A stretch of 64,000 nt of DNA from an uncultured Pseudomonadales bacterium (GTDB lineage Bacteria > Pseudomonadota > Gammaproteobacteria > Pseudomonadales > Balneatricaceae): positions 124,001 to 188,000 of the forward strand of contig CALJVT010000007.1 of the NCBI GenBank assembly GCA_937773555.1, written 5' to 3'. Shown in pieces: positions 1-9,854 of this stretch. How positions within the stretch are numbered: the stretch's first letter is position 1; every line of letters starts with the position of its first letter. The position numbers and the translations under genes were made by a program. The notes below the pieces were generated by a model. That model was not told the origin of the DNA. It did no database searches and saw only the letters and a program-made list of their open reading frames with translations.

Positions 1-207
1 GTTTTGCACTAAGTTTGTAGATAGTGTTGTGTCACCCACATTATCTGCAATAGCAGGGATGGACACCACTGGATCGAGGTCTGTTCGGCAAAAAACAATA
101 CCGACATTGGCCAAAGCAGGTTTTAATGTTAGGTAAACTTTTTTACCCGTGTGGATACCAATACCGGTGGCTCTAATAATATTTTTTAATGTACGCTGTT
201 TGACCAT
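1..207 (-). CDS. lpxC: UDP-3-O-acyl-N-acetylglucosamine deacetylase LpxC (N-terminal part, cut by window edge)
   Basis: The first 69 codons of LpxC, the zinc deacetylase that commits UDP-GlcNAc to lipid A synthesis in the cytoplasm. The translation opens with MVKQRTLKN and continues with [21 protein letters not shown] and [12 protein letters not shown], all hallmark N-terminal LpxC segments. The ATG lies at 207-205 and the gene runs off the left end, so the zinc-binding histidines are not visible. It follows ftsZ on the same strand, the usual place of lpxC at the end of the dcw cluster. An extended -10 element in the 117-bp gap suggests its own promoter. Confidence 0.95.
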   Translation of the reverse strand, partial: MVKQRTLKNIIRATGIGIHTGKKVYLTLKPALANVGIVFCRTDLDPVVSIPAIADNVGDTTLSTNLVQN

Positions 208-242
208 TATGTCCTAGACCCTACACTCGGGGATAGCCGAGA

Positions 243-251
243 ATTGTAGCA
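243..251 (-). promoter_or_regulatory. Putative extended -10 promoter of lpxC
   Basis: On the minus strand the gap between ftsZ and lpxC reads TGCTACAAT, an extended -10 (TGN plus TACAAT) about 36 bp before the lpxC ATG. No good -35 is seen 17 bp upstream, as is acceptable for extended -10 promoters. A small hairpin (CTCGG/CCGAG, 226-241) lies just downstream and a GGGGG/CCCCC hairpin (270-285) just upstream. Confidence 0.4.
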
Positions 252-324
252 CAATAAATCTGTCTCTGAGGGGGAATAGACCCCCCATGACAGGTAAAAA
301 GCGCCAGCACCTAAGACCTAAATC

Positions 325-1491
325 TTAATCAGCTTGACGCCGCAAAAACGCGGGGATATCTAAATAGTCAATATCACCTTCTGAACTGCTAGCAGTATCC
401 ATGTCCAAACTACTCAAACGTGCATCACCTGTTAACGCATCTTTAACAGTAGGTAATTCCATTTGATCGACTGTTGGCCGCCTCATGTTATTATTGACCA
501 CAGCTTTCACTGTTGGTTCAATCTGTTGTGCATAACCATGACCTAAACCCGTAGCAACAACTGTTACTTTTAGCTCATCTGACATTTCAGGGTCAATCAC
601 CGTACCAATAACCACCGTAGCATTGTCTGATGCGAATTCTTCAATCGTATTACCTACCTCTGAGAACTCTCCCAAGTTCATGTCTAGTCCAGCAGTAATA
701 TTGACTAAAATACCCTTGGCACCTCGCAAATCAACATCCTCTAGCAGAGGGCTGCGAACTGCTGCTTCTGCTGCTTCACGGGCCCGATCTTCGCCTCGAG
801 CAACACCAGTTCCCATCATTGCCATGCCCATTTCAGACATCACAGTGCGCACGTCTGCAAAATCAACATTGATCATACCCGGCCGAGTAATAAGGTCAGC
901 AATGCCTTGCACAGCCCCTAAAAGTACATCGTTTGCAGTACTAAAAGCTGTCAGCAAGCTGCAGTTCTTACCTAACACAGGCAGTAGTTTCTCATTTGGA
1001 ATGGTAATGAGGGAATCGACATGCTCCGCCAATTCCTTGAGACCTTGCTCAGCGATAGCCATACGTTTACGTCCCTCAAAAGGGAATGGCTTAGTCACAA
1101 CAGCCACCGTCAGAATACCCATTTCACGAGCCACTTCGGCCACAATAGGTGCGGCACCAGTACCTGTGCCGCCGCCCATACCTGCGGTAATAAAGACCAT
1201 GTCGGCACCTTGCAGAATACTTTCAATCTGCGCCCGGTCTTCAATGGCGGCTTCACGGCCAACATTAGGATTAGCGCCAGCGCCGAGGCCTTTAGTAATT
1301 TGTGCGCCTAATTGGATCACCGAACGAGCTTCCATACCCCTAAGGGCTTGAGCATCGGTGTTGGCACACACAAATTCTACGCCGTCTATTTCGCTAGACA
1401 ACATATGGCTTACAGCATTACCGCCGCCGCCGCCTATGCCAATCACTTTAATGACTGCATTTTGCGGCACGTTATCAACTAATTCGTACAT
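325..1491 (-). CDS. ftsZ: Cell division GTPase FtsZ
   Basis: Tubulin-like GTPase that polymerises into the cytokinetic Z ring at midcell. At 388 aa it has normal family length. The N-terminal glycine-rich nucleotide loop GIGGGGGNA is at about residues 18-26 and the tubulin signature GGGTGTG at 106-112. The last residues, DIPAFLRRQAD, are the conserved C-terminal peptide that binds FtsA, ZipA and other partners, preceded by a short variable linker. It lies 93 bp after ftsA and before lpxC at the end of the dcw cluster. Nothing is unusual. Confidence 0.99.
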   Translation of the reverse strand: MYELVDNVPQNAVIKVIGIGGGGGNAVSHMLSSEIDGVEFVCANTDAQALRGMEARSVIQLGAQITKGLGAGANPNVGREAAIEDRAQIESILQGADMVFITAGMGGGTGTGAAPIVAEVAREMGILTVAVVTKPFPFEGRKRMAIAEQGLKELAEHVDSLITIPNEKLLPVLGKNCSLLTAFSTANDVLLGAVQGIADLITRPGMINVDFADVRTVMSEMGMAMMGTGVARGEDRAREAAEAAVRSPLLEDVDLRGAKGILVNITAGLDMNLGEFSEVGNTIEEFASDNATVVIGTVIDPEMSDELKVTVVATGLGHGYAQQIEPTVKAVVNNNMRRPTVDQMELPTVKDALTGDARLSSLDMDTASSSEGDIDYLDIPAFLRRQAD

Positions 1492-1584
1492 CGCCTTGCT
1501 CCTAGTCTAATTTATTATTTTTCTGATCACGAATCCTATCGTATATCAGACTTCACTTTTGACATTCACCTGAGTGAATTATCG

Positions 1585-2832
1585 TTAAAAATTTGACTTT
1601 ACCCAAGCTTTGAACTTGAGTAGCCATTGGCTTGTATCAAAACCAAGGCTCAATCTGCTAGAGGTCACCACCTGAGCAGAAGGCCCTGCCTGTTGGGCGT
1701 AATTTAGCAGCCCCACACAGGTAGAATAGGTTGGATTATCCAACAACCCACCAGGCCCCTGGGCCTTGTGCGGTTTAGCTAATCGAACTGGCATATGAAA
1801 GATCTCTTCTGCCAACTCTACCGCCCCCTCCATCTGCGCTGTGCCACCCGTTAACACCATGCCAGCTGCGATTAAGTCTTCGTATCCACTGCGCCTTAAT
1901 TCAGACTGAACTAGGGTGTATAACTCTTCATAACGCGGCTCTACAACCTCAGCTAAAGCTTGGCGAGACAGGTCTCTGGCAGGTCGATCACCTACACTGG
2001 GCACTTTAATACTTTCCGATAAATCAGTTAACTGTGCCAATGCACAGGCATACCTTACTTTTACATCTTCGGCATGAACCGTAGGCGTGCGCAATGCCAT
2101 GGCAATATCGTTAGTCACTTGATCACCAGCGACAGGTATCACCGCTGTGTGTCGAATAGCACCTGCAGTGAATACAGCCACATCAATCGTGCCACCACCC
2201 ATATCAACTAAGCACACACCCAATTCTTTTTCATCATCTGTAAGCACCGCATAGCTTGATGCCAGAGCATTAAGGACAATGTCATCTAGTGCTAGGCCAC
2301 ACCGGCTTACACACTTTTCAATATTTTGTGCCACGTTCAGCGCACAGGTCACAATATGTACTTTTGCTTCTAGCCGCACACCTGCCATGCCTAACGGATC
2401 TTGAATGCCTTCTTGGCCATCGATAACGTATTCTTGTGGCAAAATATGTAAAATCTTTTGGTCCGACGGAATGGCAACCGCTCTAGCTGCTTCAATAACC
2501 CGCTCCAAATCAAGTTCAGACACTTCACCAGCCTGTATAGCCACAATACCGTGGGAGTTCATACTGCTAATGTGGTTACCGCCAATTCCTACAGCCACCG
2601 TATTAATTTTACAGTCAGCCATAAGCTCAGCTTCTTCAATAGCTCGCTTTACCGACAACACGGTAGATTCGATGTTGGCAACAATACCTCGCTTTAAACC
2701 ACGAGACTCTTGAGCACCGATACCCACAACTTGGAGTTGACCATCGTCACCCAGCTCAGCCACCATAGCGACCACTTTAGAGGTACCGATATCCAACCCA
2801 ACTACCATGGGTTTTATTGCCGTGTCTGCCAC
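1585..2832 (-). CDS. ftsA: Cell division protein FtsA
   Basis: Actin-like ATPase that tethers FtsZ filaments to the inner membrane and recruits late division proteins. It has 415 aa, the usual length. The phosphate-1 motif GLDIGTSKV begins near residue 13, and a second nucleotide motif, VDMGGGTIDVAVF, lies near residue 210. The C-terminus WLLKFKAWVKSNF is the amphipathic membrane-targeting helix. The start is GTG, supported by an AAGGGAAGG ribosome-binding site about 5 nt upstream; an in-frame ATG at 2808 would cut into the first strand. It sits between ftsQ and ftsZ as expected. Confidence 0.98.
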   Translation of the reverse strand: MADTAIKPMVVGLDIGTSKVVAMVAELGDDGQLQVVGIGAQESRGLKRGIVANIESTVLSVKRAIEEAELMADCKINTVAVGIGGNHISSMNSHGIVAIQAGEVSELDLERVIEAARAVAIPSDQKILHILPQEYVIDGQEGIQDPLGMAGVRLEAKVHIVTCALNVAQNIEKCVSRCGLALDDIVLNALASSYAVLTDDEKELGVCLVDMGGGTIDVAVFTAGAIRHTAVIPVAGDQVTNDIAMALRTPTVHAEDVKVRYACALAQLTDLSESIKVPSVGDRPARDLSRQALAEVVEPRYEELYTLVQSELRRSGYEDLIAAGMVLTGGTAQMEGAVELAEEIFHMPVRLAKPHKAQGPGGLLDNPTYSTCVGLLNYAQQAGPSAQVVTSSRLSLGFDTSQWLLKFKAWVKSNF

Positions 2833-2972
2833 CCAAACCTTCCCTTATTTATGCGTTTTTCAAGCGGCCTAAAAAGGCCATTTATATGTTCTTTAATTAT
2901 CCCACACTTTAGCTCCTAAGTGGTGGATTAATCGAGCAAATTAGTGCCAATATGGCGGCTCAATAATGCGTT

Positions 2973-3695
2973 TTAACTCGCCTCTTTCCATGCCACAGAT
3001 ACACCGTGTGCGTAACGGCCATCTATGCGTTTAATAGTGCTGGCTTTAGTGAGAAAATGGCTATGGTAGACCTTCATTAAACGTCGCAATCTAGGCAACA
3101 CTTCATCTCGCCCAAGCACCAAGATAATGCCGTTATCCAGACGTAGTTCAACTGCTCCACGGCCAGCCATAGAGAGCTGATCAATACTCAGATCATCTCG
3201 GCCCACCATCCAAGTCATTTGCCGAAACAATTGGCTCATTGCCCACGCGCTCCCTGCAGGACCGGCCAGTATAGGCAATTGATCAAGACCTTTTACCTTA
3301 CTAGGTGAAACTAACACGAGCTCACCTTCATGGTTAATAAAACCACCATCGTGCCAACGGGCTATGAAAATCTGTTGCGACGCCTCTACCATTAAACGAT
3401 TGGGCCACACACGGCTCACCTTGGCGTCACTTACCCAGGAGTGGCTTTCTACCTCCTCACGAATCTCTTGTAAGTTTGCTCTAAAAAAAGAATCTGATAA
3501 GTGGCCATTGAGCTGTACTTGTAAAGCTATTTTTTCTGTAGCAGGTATATCTGTTTGTAAAATAATTTGGTGCAACGGCCGCTGCAGCCATGGCTGGATA
3601 GCCTGCCACGCCAGTACGCCTGCCGTAAGCAATACAAGCACCAGAAGCAACTTAGCACCCCAGCTCCAGCGGGCTGTCTGAACTTTATTAGCCAT
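2973..3695 (-). CDS. ftsQ: Cell division protein FtsQ
   Basis: Bitopic inner-membrane division protein that links FtsB/FtsL to the rest of the divisome. It has 240 aa with a short basic cytoplasmic N-terminus, one membrane helix at about residues 14-33, and a periplasmic POTRA-like domain (about 38-105, including the IREEVESHSWVSDAKVSRVWPN-type strand/helix region) followed by the FtsQ domain with GRDEVLPRLRRL. The gene follows ddlB with 5 bp between them and precedes ftsA, the standard dcw order. Annotation rests on topology, domain pattern and position, since FtsQ sequences diverge. Confidence 0.96.
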   Translation of the reverse strand: MANKVQTARWSWGAKLLLVLVLLTAGVLAWQAIQPWLQRPLHQIILQTDIPATEKIALQVQLNGHLSDSFFRANLQEIREEVESHSWVSDAKVSRVWPNRLMVEASQQIFIARWHDGGFINHEGELVLVSPSKVKGLDQLPILAGPAGSAWAMSQLFRQMTWMVGRDDLSIDQLSMAGRGAVELRLDNGIILVLGRDEVLPRLRRLMKVYHSHFLTKASTIKRIDGRYAHGVSVAWKEAS

Positions 3696-3700
3696 AGTTA

Positions 3701-4675
3701 TTACCCATCCTTAAAGCGAGCTAATGCTAAGTTCAAAATAACTAACGTTAATTGCGCAAAACTTAGCCCGGCAGCTTCGGCAGCCATAGGCACTAAGCTG
3801 TGACTGGTCATGCCAGGCGCTGTATTGACTTCTAATAACCAATTTTCCCCGTGTTTATCACGCATCACATCGATGCGCCCCCAATCTCGGCAACCTAATA
3901 CCTGAAATGCATAGCGGCACTCATCCTGCATACCCTGCTGTTGCGTTTTAGTCATAGGGTTATCAAATAAATATCGCGTCTTCTCAGAGTAATACTTGGC
4001 TTGTAGGTCATAAAAAATATTGTCAGTTTCCAACCGAATAGCGGGCAATGAAAGGTCGTTGAGTATAGGCACGGTGTACTCATCACCGTCAATAAATTGC
4101 TCCGCCATGACGTCACGATCGTATTCTGCTGCATCTCGGTAAGCTCGTTCTAAGGTTGCAGCAGAATCAACAATATTGATGCCTAAACTAGACCCTTCGT
4201 GAACTGGCTTTACCACCAACGGTAACCCAAGGCGCTTAGCAACCTCAGCCCAATTGCTAGAATCATTTAAAACTTCATACGCAGGTGTTCTTACCCCTTG
4301 AGCCAGCCACACCAGTTTAGTCATTAGTTTGTTCATGCCCAAGCTAGAGGCCAAAACACCACAACCGGTGTAGGGCACAGCCATGAATTCAAGCACGCCC
4401 TGAAGCGTTCCATCTTCACCGCCACGGCCATGAAGGATAATAAACGCAGCATCCATATTGGCCTGCTGCAGCTGAGTCACCTGATCTTGACCATCAGCTC
4501 CTAGGTCTAGACCAAAGGCATTCACACCTGCACTTTGCAAGTGGGCCAGTACTTGCTTACCACTCATCAGGGAAATTTCACGTTCTGCTGAAGTGCCACC
4601 ATAAATAACTGCAATGCGTTCTTTAGGCACTGTGAGCAGATGCGCCCAATTCTGAGACAGATTCATATTCTTCAT
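3701..4675 (-). CDS. ddlB: D-alanine--D-alanine ligase DdlB
   Basis: ATP-grasp ligase that joins two D-alanines to make the dipeptide used by MurF. It has 324 aa. The N-terminal domain carries IAVIYGGTSAEREIS (about 20-34), the ATP-grasp region has PLVVKPVHEGSSLG (about 150-163), and the C-terminal metal-binding motif is EVNTAPGMTSHSLVP (about 285-300). The ATG abuts the murC stop with no gap, so translation is probably coupled. The serine and tyrosine that set D-Ala specificity in DdlB appear to lie in conserved blocks. Confidence 0.98.
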   Translation of the reverse strand: MKNMNLSQNWAHLLTVPKERIAVIYGGTSAEREISLMSGKQVLAHLQSAGVNAFGLDLGADGQDQVTQLQQANMDAAFIILHGRGGEDGTLQGVLEFMAVPYTGCGVLASSLGMNKLMTKLVWLAQGVRTPAYEVLNDSSNWAEVAKRLGLPLVVKPVHEGSSLGINIVDSAATLERAYRDAAEYDRDVMAEQFIDGDEYTVPILNDLSLPAIRLETDNIFYDLQAKYYSEKTRYLFDNPMTKTQQQGMQDECRYAFQVLGCRDWGRIDVMRDKHGENWLLEVNTAPGMTSHSLVPMAAEAAGLSFAQLTLVILNLALARFKDG

Positions 4676-6112
4676 CTAGGATTCTTCTTGATGCATAGTT
4701 TCAAGTAGCGCTCGGGAAATTTGCCCAATGTCACCCGCCCCTTGAGTTAGCAAGAGATCACCAGCCAGTAAAATATTTTCCAGAACTGGAGCAACAGCAG
4801 CGCCGCGCTCCACAAAAATTGGGTCCACCTGACCCCTCGAACGAATACTGCGACATAAACTACGCCCATCAGCACCATTAATCGGTTCTTCGCCAGCAGG
4901 GTAAATGTCTAATAAAATGAGTACATCTACACGAGACAACACATCTACAAAATCTTCATATAAGTCTCTTGTGCGGGAGTATCTGTGAGGCTGATAGACC
5001 ATTACTAAACGGCGGCCTGGCCAGCCAGCACGAATGGCATCAATGGTCGCAGAAACTTCTCTTGGATGGTGACCATAATCGTCCACCAAGGTGGCCATGC
5101 CTTGCTGTGCCGGATAATCACCCAGCACCTGAAAACGTCGCCCAACTCCTGAAAATTCATTTAAACCAGACACAATATGTTCATCTGCCACTTCTAAATC
5201 TGTCGCAACGGCAATAGCTGCTAAGGCGTTTTGCACATTGTGTTTACCTGGCATGGTAAGGGTAATATCTAGGTCTTCATGACCTTTTCTACACACTGTA
5301 AATGAAGTAACCATTCCTTTTTGGACAAGATTGATGGCCTTTACATCTGCACTTTCGTCAAAGCCATAAGTCATTAGTGGCCGGCTTACCTGAGGTAATA
5401 TTTCCCACACCACTGGATCATCTACACACACAATAGCCAAGCCATAAAATGGCAGGTTGTGGAGGAATTCAACAAAGGTTTTCTTTAATCGGTTAAAGTC
5501 TCCTTCATAGGTAGACATATGATCTGCGTCAATATTGGTTACGATAGACGTTAAGGGCTGCAAATGTAAAAAGGATGCATCACTTTCATCTGCTTCAGCG
5601 ACTAAGTAGGCGCTAGCTCCTAGCTTGGCATTAGTTCCAGAACTTGTCAGTTTACCGCCAATAACAAAGGTTGGATCTAGTCCTCCAGCAGCCAAAACTG
5701 AGGCAACCAATGAAGTAGTAGTGGTTTTCCCATGGGTTCCTGCGACGGCAATACCATGGCGATAACGCATTAGTTCGGCTAACATTTGGGCCCGTTGCAC
5801 AACCGGAATACGATGAGCGCGTGCAGCCATTAGTTCTGGGTTCTCTTCAGTTACAGCTGTAGATACCACCACAACATGAGCACCACGGACGTTGGCTTCT
5901 TGATGTCCAATAAAAATCTGTGCTCCATGACTAGCCAAACGCTGAGTCACTGGGCTTACTTTGATGTCTGAGCCACTAATCTCATATCCTTGGTTGAGCA
6001 ACACCTCAGCGATGCCACACATTCCAACACCGCCAATACCTACAAAATGAATACGCTTTATACGTCTCATTTCTGGAATTGTATATTGATTTGGTGGGAC
6101 AATTTTAACCAC
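4676..6112 (-). CDS. murC: UDP-N-acetylmuramate--L-alanine ligase MurC
   Basis: Adds L-alanine to UDP-MurNAc, the first peptide-stem step of peptidoglycan synthesis. It is about 478 aa from the chosen start. The N-terminal Rossmann motif [15 protein letters not shown], the Mur P-loop GTHGKTTTT (near residue 125) and the C-terminal [10 protein letters not shown] motif are clear. The open frame begins at TTG 6118, but GTG at 6112 has GGAG seven bases upstream and gives an N-terminus MVK..., like pseudomonad MurC as remembered. ATG at 6070 is a weaker alternative. It overlaps the end of murG by 8 bp. Confidence 0.97.
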   Translation of the reverse strand: MVKIVPPNQYTIPEMRRIKRIHFVGIGGVGMCGIAEVLLNQGYEISGSDIKVSPVTQRLASHGAQIFIGHQEANVRGAHVVVVSTAVTEENPELMAARAHRIPVVQRAQMLAELMRYRHGIAVAGTHGKTTTTSLVASVLAAGGLDPTFVIGGKLTSSGTNAKLGASAYLVAEADESDASFLHLQPLTSIVTNIDADHMSTYEGDFNRLKKTFVEFLHNLPFYGLAIVCVDDPVVWEILPQVSRPLMTYGFDESADVKAINLVQKGMVTSFTVCRKGHEDLDITLTMPGKHNVQNALAAIAVATDLEVADEHIVSGLNEFSGVGRRFQVLGDYPAQQGMATLVDDYGHHPREVSATIDAIRAGWPGRRLVMVYQPHRYSRTRDLYEDFVDVLSRVDVLILLDIYPAGEEPINGADGRSLCRSIRSRGQVDPIFVERGAAVAPVLENILLAGDLLLTQGAGDIGQISRALLETMHQEES

Positions 6113-7184
6113 GGGCAATCTCCATGCAGTGCTTTGCTACAGTATAAGCGGCCTTTGGTGCGGCATAGGTTAACGCTGCGGTGGCCATAGTGTTTAGGGT
6201 TATTGGGTGGCTTTGTAAAGCCCTAATATTTTCACTTAAGGTATCAGGTGAAAGCTGTGTTTGTGGTAATAAAATGGCTGCACCAGCGCTAACCAGAACC
6301 GCTGCATTAGCAGTTTGATGATCGTCTACAGCGTGGGGATACGGCACCAATATTGAAGCCACTCCAGCACCGGCTAATTCGCTTACCGTTAGGGCTCCCG
6401 AACGACAGATAACTAAATCAGCCCAAGCATAAGCTAGCCCCATATCATCGATATAGGCTTCCACCTTGGCAACAACTTTAGCCTTATCGTACCCAGCTTG
6501 AGTCTCTTGGTGATGTTTCGGCCCTGTTTGATGCCATATTTGAGGCCTTTCATCAGCCGCTAATAACGCCATTGCTTTAGGTACCCGCTGGTTAAGAACC
6601 ATCGCACCAAGGCTGCCACCTACAATCAGCACTCGAAGCCCATCATGTGCTGATTTATTTGGCGTAATATTAGATCGTAATGGGTTACCTACAGTGATCG
6701 CTTTTCCATCAGAAAAGCTACCAGAAAAGGCTTGCAAGGTTCTCTTAGCAAAGGGGCGTAATAGGCGATTGGTAAGGCCAGGAATTGCATTTTGTTCATG
6801 TAAAATGAGCGGCACGCCTAACAACTTGGTCGCCAAACCACCCGGCCCTGCGACAAAGCCACCCATGCCCAAAACACAGTGGGGCTTAAATCGATAGACA
6901 ATTTTAATCGACTGTAGCAAAGATTTACATAAACGCCAGGGTGCAAGCAATAAAGACAAAAAACCTTTACCACGCAATCCCACAACATCAATACAGTTTA
7001 ATTTAAATCCTGCTTCTGGCACCAAGCGGGCTTCTATGCCTCTGCCAGTACCCAACCATTCTACTTCCCAATCTTCCTTCTTTAAGATCGCAGCCGTTGC
7101 TAAAGCTGGATAAACATGGCCGCCGGTGCCTGCTGCCATGATGAGCACACGCTTGATATGAGTTGTATTATTGGGCCTATTCAT
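6105..7184 (-). CDS. murG: Lipid II synthase MurG (GlcNAc transferase)
   Basis: Membrane-associated GT28 glycosyltransferase that adds GlcNAc to lipid I to make lipid II on the inner face of the membrane. From ATG 7184 it has 359 aa. It has the donor loop [13 protein letters not shown] near residue 16, the [11 protein letters not shown] loop, [12 protein letters not shown], and the C-terminal Gxxx[20 protein letters not shown]-GlcNAc site. The frame is open upstream to 7259, but the first 25 residues would lie inside ftsW and do not look like MurG. The chosen start overlaps the ftsW stop by 8 bp. Confidence 0.97.
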   Translation of the reverse strand: MNRPNNTTHIKRVLIMAAGTGGHVYPALATAAILKKEDWEVEWLGTGRGIEARLVPEAGFKLNCIDVVGLRGKGFLSLLLAPWRLCKSLLQSIKIVYRFKPHCVLGMGGFVAGPGGLATKLLGVPLILHEQNAIPGLTNRLLRPFAKRTLQAFSGSFSDGKAITVGNPLRSNITPNKSAHDGLRVLIVGGSLGAMVLNQRVPKAMALLAADERPQIWHQTGPKHHQETQAGYDKAKVVAKVEAYIDDMGLAYAWADLVICRSGALTVSELAGAGVASILVPYPHAVDDHQTANAAVLVSAGAAILLPQTQLSPDTLSENIRALQSHPITLNTMATAALTYAAPKAAYTVAKHCMEIARG

Positions 7185-8469
7185 AAAGCTGGCCCGGCTT
7201 TTTATTTTCAGTATCAAACCATTGGTCCACATCTTCAAGCCCCGGGGTTGGTTTTGCACCTAGCCCACTTGCAGGCGCTGATGCGCGCTGAGAAGCCTCG
7301 CCATGGATCGAATATGCACTTGACGATCCCACAGATTCTGTATTATTTTCTAATGATATGCGCAACAAAATACCCAAACTACTGGCACATGCCAACATGC
7401 TGCTGCCACCGTAGCTAACAAACGGAAGAGTTAAACCTTTGGTCGGCAAGAGCCCCAGGTTTACGCCAATATTAATCATCGCTTGAGCGGTAATTAATAA
7501 TACCAAACCATACGCTAAGTAGGCAGAAAAATGGCGGCCCAAACGTTCAGCTTTTTGGCCCACGTGCAGGCCGCGAACGATGAGCACACCGTACAAAGCC
7601 ACAACAATTAAAGCACCAAAGGCTCCCCACTCTTCGGCCAATACTGAATACACAAAGTCTGTATGAGCTTCAGGCAAATAAAATAGCTTTTGCATGCTTT
7701 GACCTAAGCCTTCACCGAACCAGCCACCTCTACCAAACGCAATTTGGGCCTGAGTTAATTGGTAGCCGCTACCAAAAGGATCACCCCAAGGGTCTAGGTA
7801 GGTCATTAGGCGTTTCACTCGGTACTCAGCAGCAAAAATAGTGATTGCACCCAGGGCTGCAGCAGCCACAAGTACGATAGAAATATGACGTTTACGCATA
7901 CCCCCTAAAAAAAACATGCCTAATACGGCGCACATCATCACCACTACCGCACCAAAATCTGGCTCTAACAAAAGTAGTACTATAAACGCACCTAGGACCA
8001 CTAGCGACTTTGAGAACCCAGAAAAGTGATTTCGAATCTCATGCTGCTGACGCACCAAGTAACCAGCCATAAATGCTACCACTGCTATTTTGGCAAACTC
8101 CGAAGGTTGCAAGCTTAGTGAACCTATAGGGATCCATCGCGTACTTCCGTTCACACTTCGCCCTAATCCGGGAACCAATACGGCAACCAACAACACTAGT
8201 GCAAGCAACAACAAGTATGGGCTTTGTTTTTGCCATACCTGCACCGGCGTAAGTAGGCACACCATCAGACTGAGGCTACCTAAAATGATGAATAATAGCT
8301 GGCGCTTACTTTGGTAAAAAGGATCGTTAAACTTAATCGCCACCACATCCATGGACGCTGATGTGATCATGATGTAACCAATAAGTGATAAGGCTAAGGC
8401 GGGCAAAAGCAAGGCTAAATCTAACCTTTTACTGACTACCGTTCGCCACTGTTCAGAGAACGAAATCAT
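7177..8469 (-). CDS. ftsW: SEDS peptidoglycan glycosyltransferase FtsW
   Basis: Polytopic SEDS-family glycosyltransferase that, with FtsI, builds septal peptidoglycan from lipid II. It has 430 aa with about ten hydrophobic segments between residues 18 and 365. Recognisable segments are PGLGRSVNGSTRWIPIG, LQPSEFAK, EEWGAFGAL and the C-terminal LPFVSYGGSSM signature. The last 60 residues form a hydrophilic cytoplasmic tail rich in Ser, Ala and Gly. The ATG overlaps the murD TGA by 4 bp (ATGA), so translation is coupled. It is a normal dcw member. Confidence 0.98.
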   Translation of the reverse strand: MISFSEQWRTVVSKRLDLALLLPALALSLIGYIMITSASMDVVAIKFNDPFYQSKRQLLFIILGSLSLMVCLLTPVQVWQKQSPYLLLLALVLLVAVLVPGLGRSVNGSTRWIPIGSLSLQPSEFAKIAVVAFMAGYLVRQQHEIRNHFSGFSKSLVVLGAFIVLLLLEPDFGAVVVMMCAVLGMFFLGGMRKRHISIVLVAAAALGAITIFAAEYRVKRLMTYLDPWGDPFGSGYQLTQAQIAFGRGGWFGEGLGQSMQKLFYLPEAHTDFVYSVLAEEWGAFGALIVVALYGVLIVRGLHVGQKAERLGRHFSAYLAYGLVLLITAQAMINIGVNLGLLPTKGLTLPFVSYGGSSMLACASSLGILLRISLENNTESVGSSSAYSIHGEASQRASAPASGLGAKPTPGLEDVDQWFDTENKKPGQLYE

Positions 8470-9821
8470 ACCAAAGTCCTCACCAATTCTGCGAAGTGAT
8501 CGCCTCTTGCTTCAAATCCTGTGTAGGCATCAAAGCTAGCACACGCTGGAGATAACAGCACCAAATCACCACTAACAGCCAGCCCGTGGGCCATAGTGAG
8601 GGCCTCTTGCATGCCTATTGCATGGCTAAATGTCACTTTATCAGCTAATGCCTGTGCGATATGTTGCGCGTCCTCACCGACTAATAAAGTGTGCTTGCCA
8701 TATCGTGACAATGGCCCAACCAGGTCAGAAAAATCTGCTCCCTTACCGACACCTCCAGCAATGAGAATAATTTTACCAGCAACATCTGGACCCAAACCTT
8801 CCAACGCCGCTACAGTTGCGCCTACATTAGTGCCTTTTGAATCATTGATATAATCAACTCCCCCAATGTTAGCCACTGGCTCGCATCGATGGGGCAAACC
8901 TGTAAACCGCATTAGAGTGTCAATCATTGCTTTCATTGGCAAACCAACCGCCTGACCTAGGGCCATTGCAGCCAAGGCATTAGCAACGTTATGTCGACCA
9001 GACATTGCCATTTCCTTTACCGCAATGATGGGTAGCAACCCCTTAACCAACCATTCCTTATCGCCCTCCTTACGCACACCAAACTGGCCAACATCAGGAT
9101 CACCTAAACTAAATCGTGTTTGAGTAACAGACCCTGGCACTAAAGGGTTAGTCAGCGCGTCATCACCATTAATAACTGCAGCTTTACATGCTTGAAAAAC
9201 GCGGTGTTTTGCTTGGTGGTATGCCATGAGGTTGTCATATCTATCCATGTGATCAGGGCTCACATTGAGCACACATGCCACAGTTGCCCCTAAACCTGTA
9301 GTGCATTCTAACTGGAAGCTAGACAATTCCAGAACGTATAAATCTATGCCGTTAGCTAATAAAGATACTGACGGTTCGCCAAGATTACCGCCAACTGCAA
9401 CGTTCAAACCAGCTGCTTTAGCCATTTCCCCTACTAAACTAGTCACTGTACTTTTAGCGTTAGACCCAGTAATTGCCACTATAGGCACACCAGCTAAGCG
9501 CGCTGCCTGAGCAAAGATGTCTACGTCACTGCGTATAGGAACGCCTGCTTTAGCCGCTGCAACTAAAGCAGGTTCTTGCATAGAAACACCTGGGCTTAAT
9601 ATGATTTGGCTAGCACTAAGGCACAAATCATGTGCGAAATCGCCTAAATGTATTGGTGTCTCTGGTTGTTCTGATATGAGCTGATCTAAAAACGGTGGGT
9701 ACTCTCTAGAATCAGCCACCTGAAACCGCTCACCTTGATGCGCTAAATACTGAGCACATGCTAGCCCAGTTTTACCTAAACCAATTATAAGACTGTAACG
9801 ATCACTCACTATCAACGACAT
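8466..9821 (-). CDS. murD: UDP-N-acetylmuramoyl-L-alanine--D-glutamate ligase MurD
   Basis: Cytoplasmic Mur ligase that adds D-glutamate to UDP-MurNAc-L-Ala. It has 451 aa. The N-terminal Rossmann loop IIGLGKTGLACA is at about 12-23 and the P-loop TGSNAKST at 118-125. The central domain has HMDRYDN, and NDSKGTNVGAT with ALEGL is in the C-terminal part. It lies 33 bp after mraY, with its stop codon overlapping the ftsW start. Length, motifs and position all agree. Confidence 0.98.
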   Translation of the reverse strand: MSLIVSDRYSLIIGLGKTGLACAQYLAHQGERFQVADSREYPPFLDQLISEQPETPIHLGDFAHDLCLSASQIILSPGVSMQEPALVAAAKAGVPIRSDVDIFAQAARLAGVPIVAITGSNAKSTVTSLVGEMAKAAGLNVAVGGNLGEPSVSLLANGIDLYVLELSSFQLECTTGLGATVACVLNVSPDHMDRYDNLMAYHQAKHRVFQACKAAVINGDDALTNPLVPGSVTQTRFSLGDPDVGQFGVRKEGDKEWLVKGLLPIIAVKEMAMSGRHNVANALAAMALGQAVGLPMKAMIDTLMRFTGLPHRCEPVANIGGVDYINDSKGTNVGATVAALEGLGPDVAGKIILIAGGVGKGADFSDLVGPLSRYGKHTLLVGEDAQHIAQALADKVTFSHAIGMQEALTMAHGLAVSGDLVLLSPACASFDAYTGFEARGDHFAELVRTLV

Positions 9822-9854
9822 TGGCGATTAGGTCTCTTTAAAGTTGAACTTAAC

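Noticed and set aside
623-1351. A 242-codon open frame antisense to ftsZ
   Set aside because: It mirrors the codon pattern of ftsZ on the other strand, has no ribosome-binding site and reads as a Ser/Pro/Ala-rich sequence without domain character.
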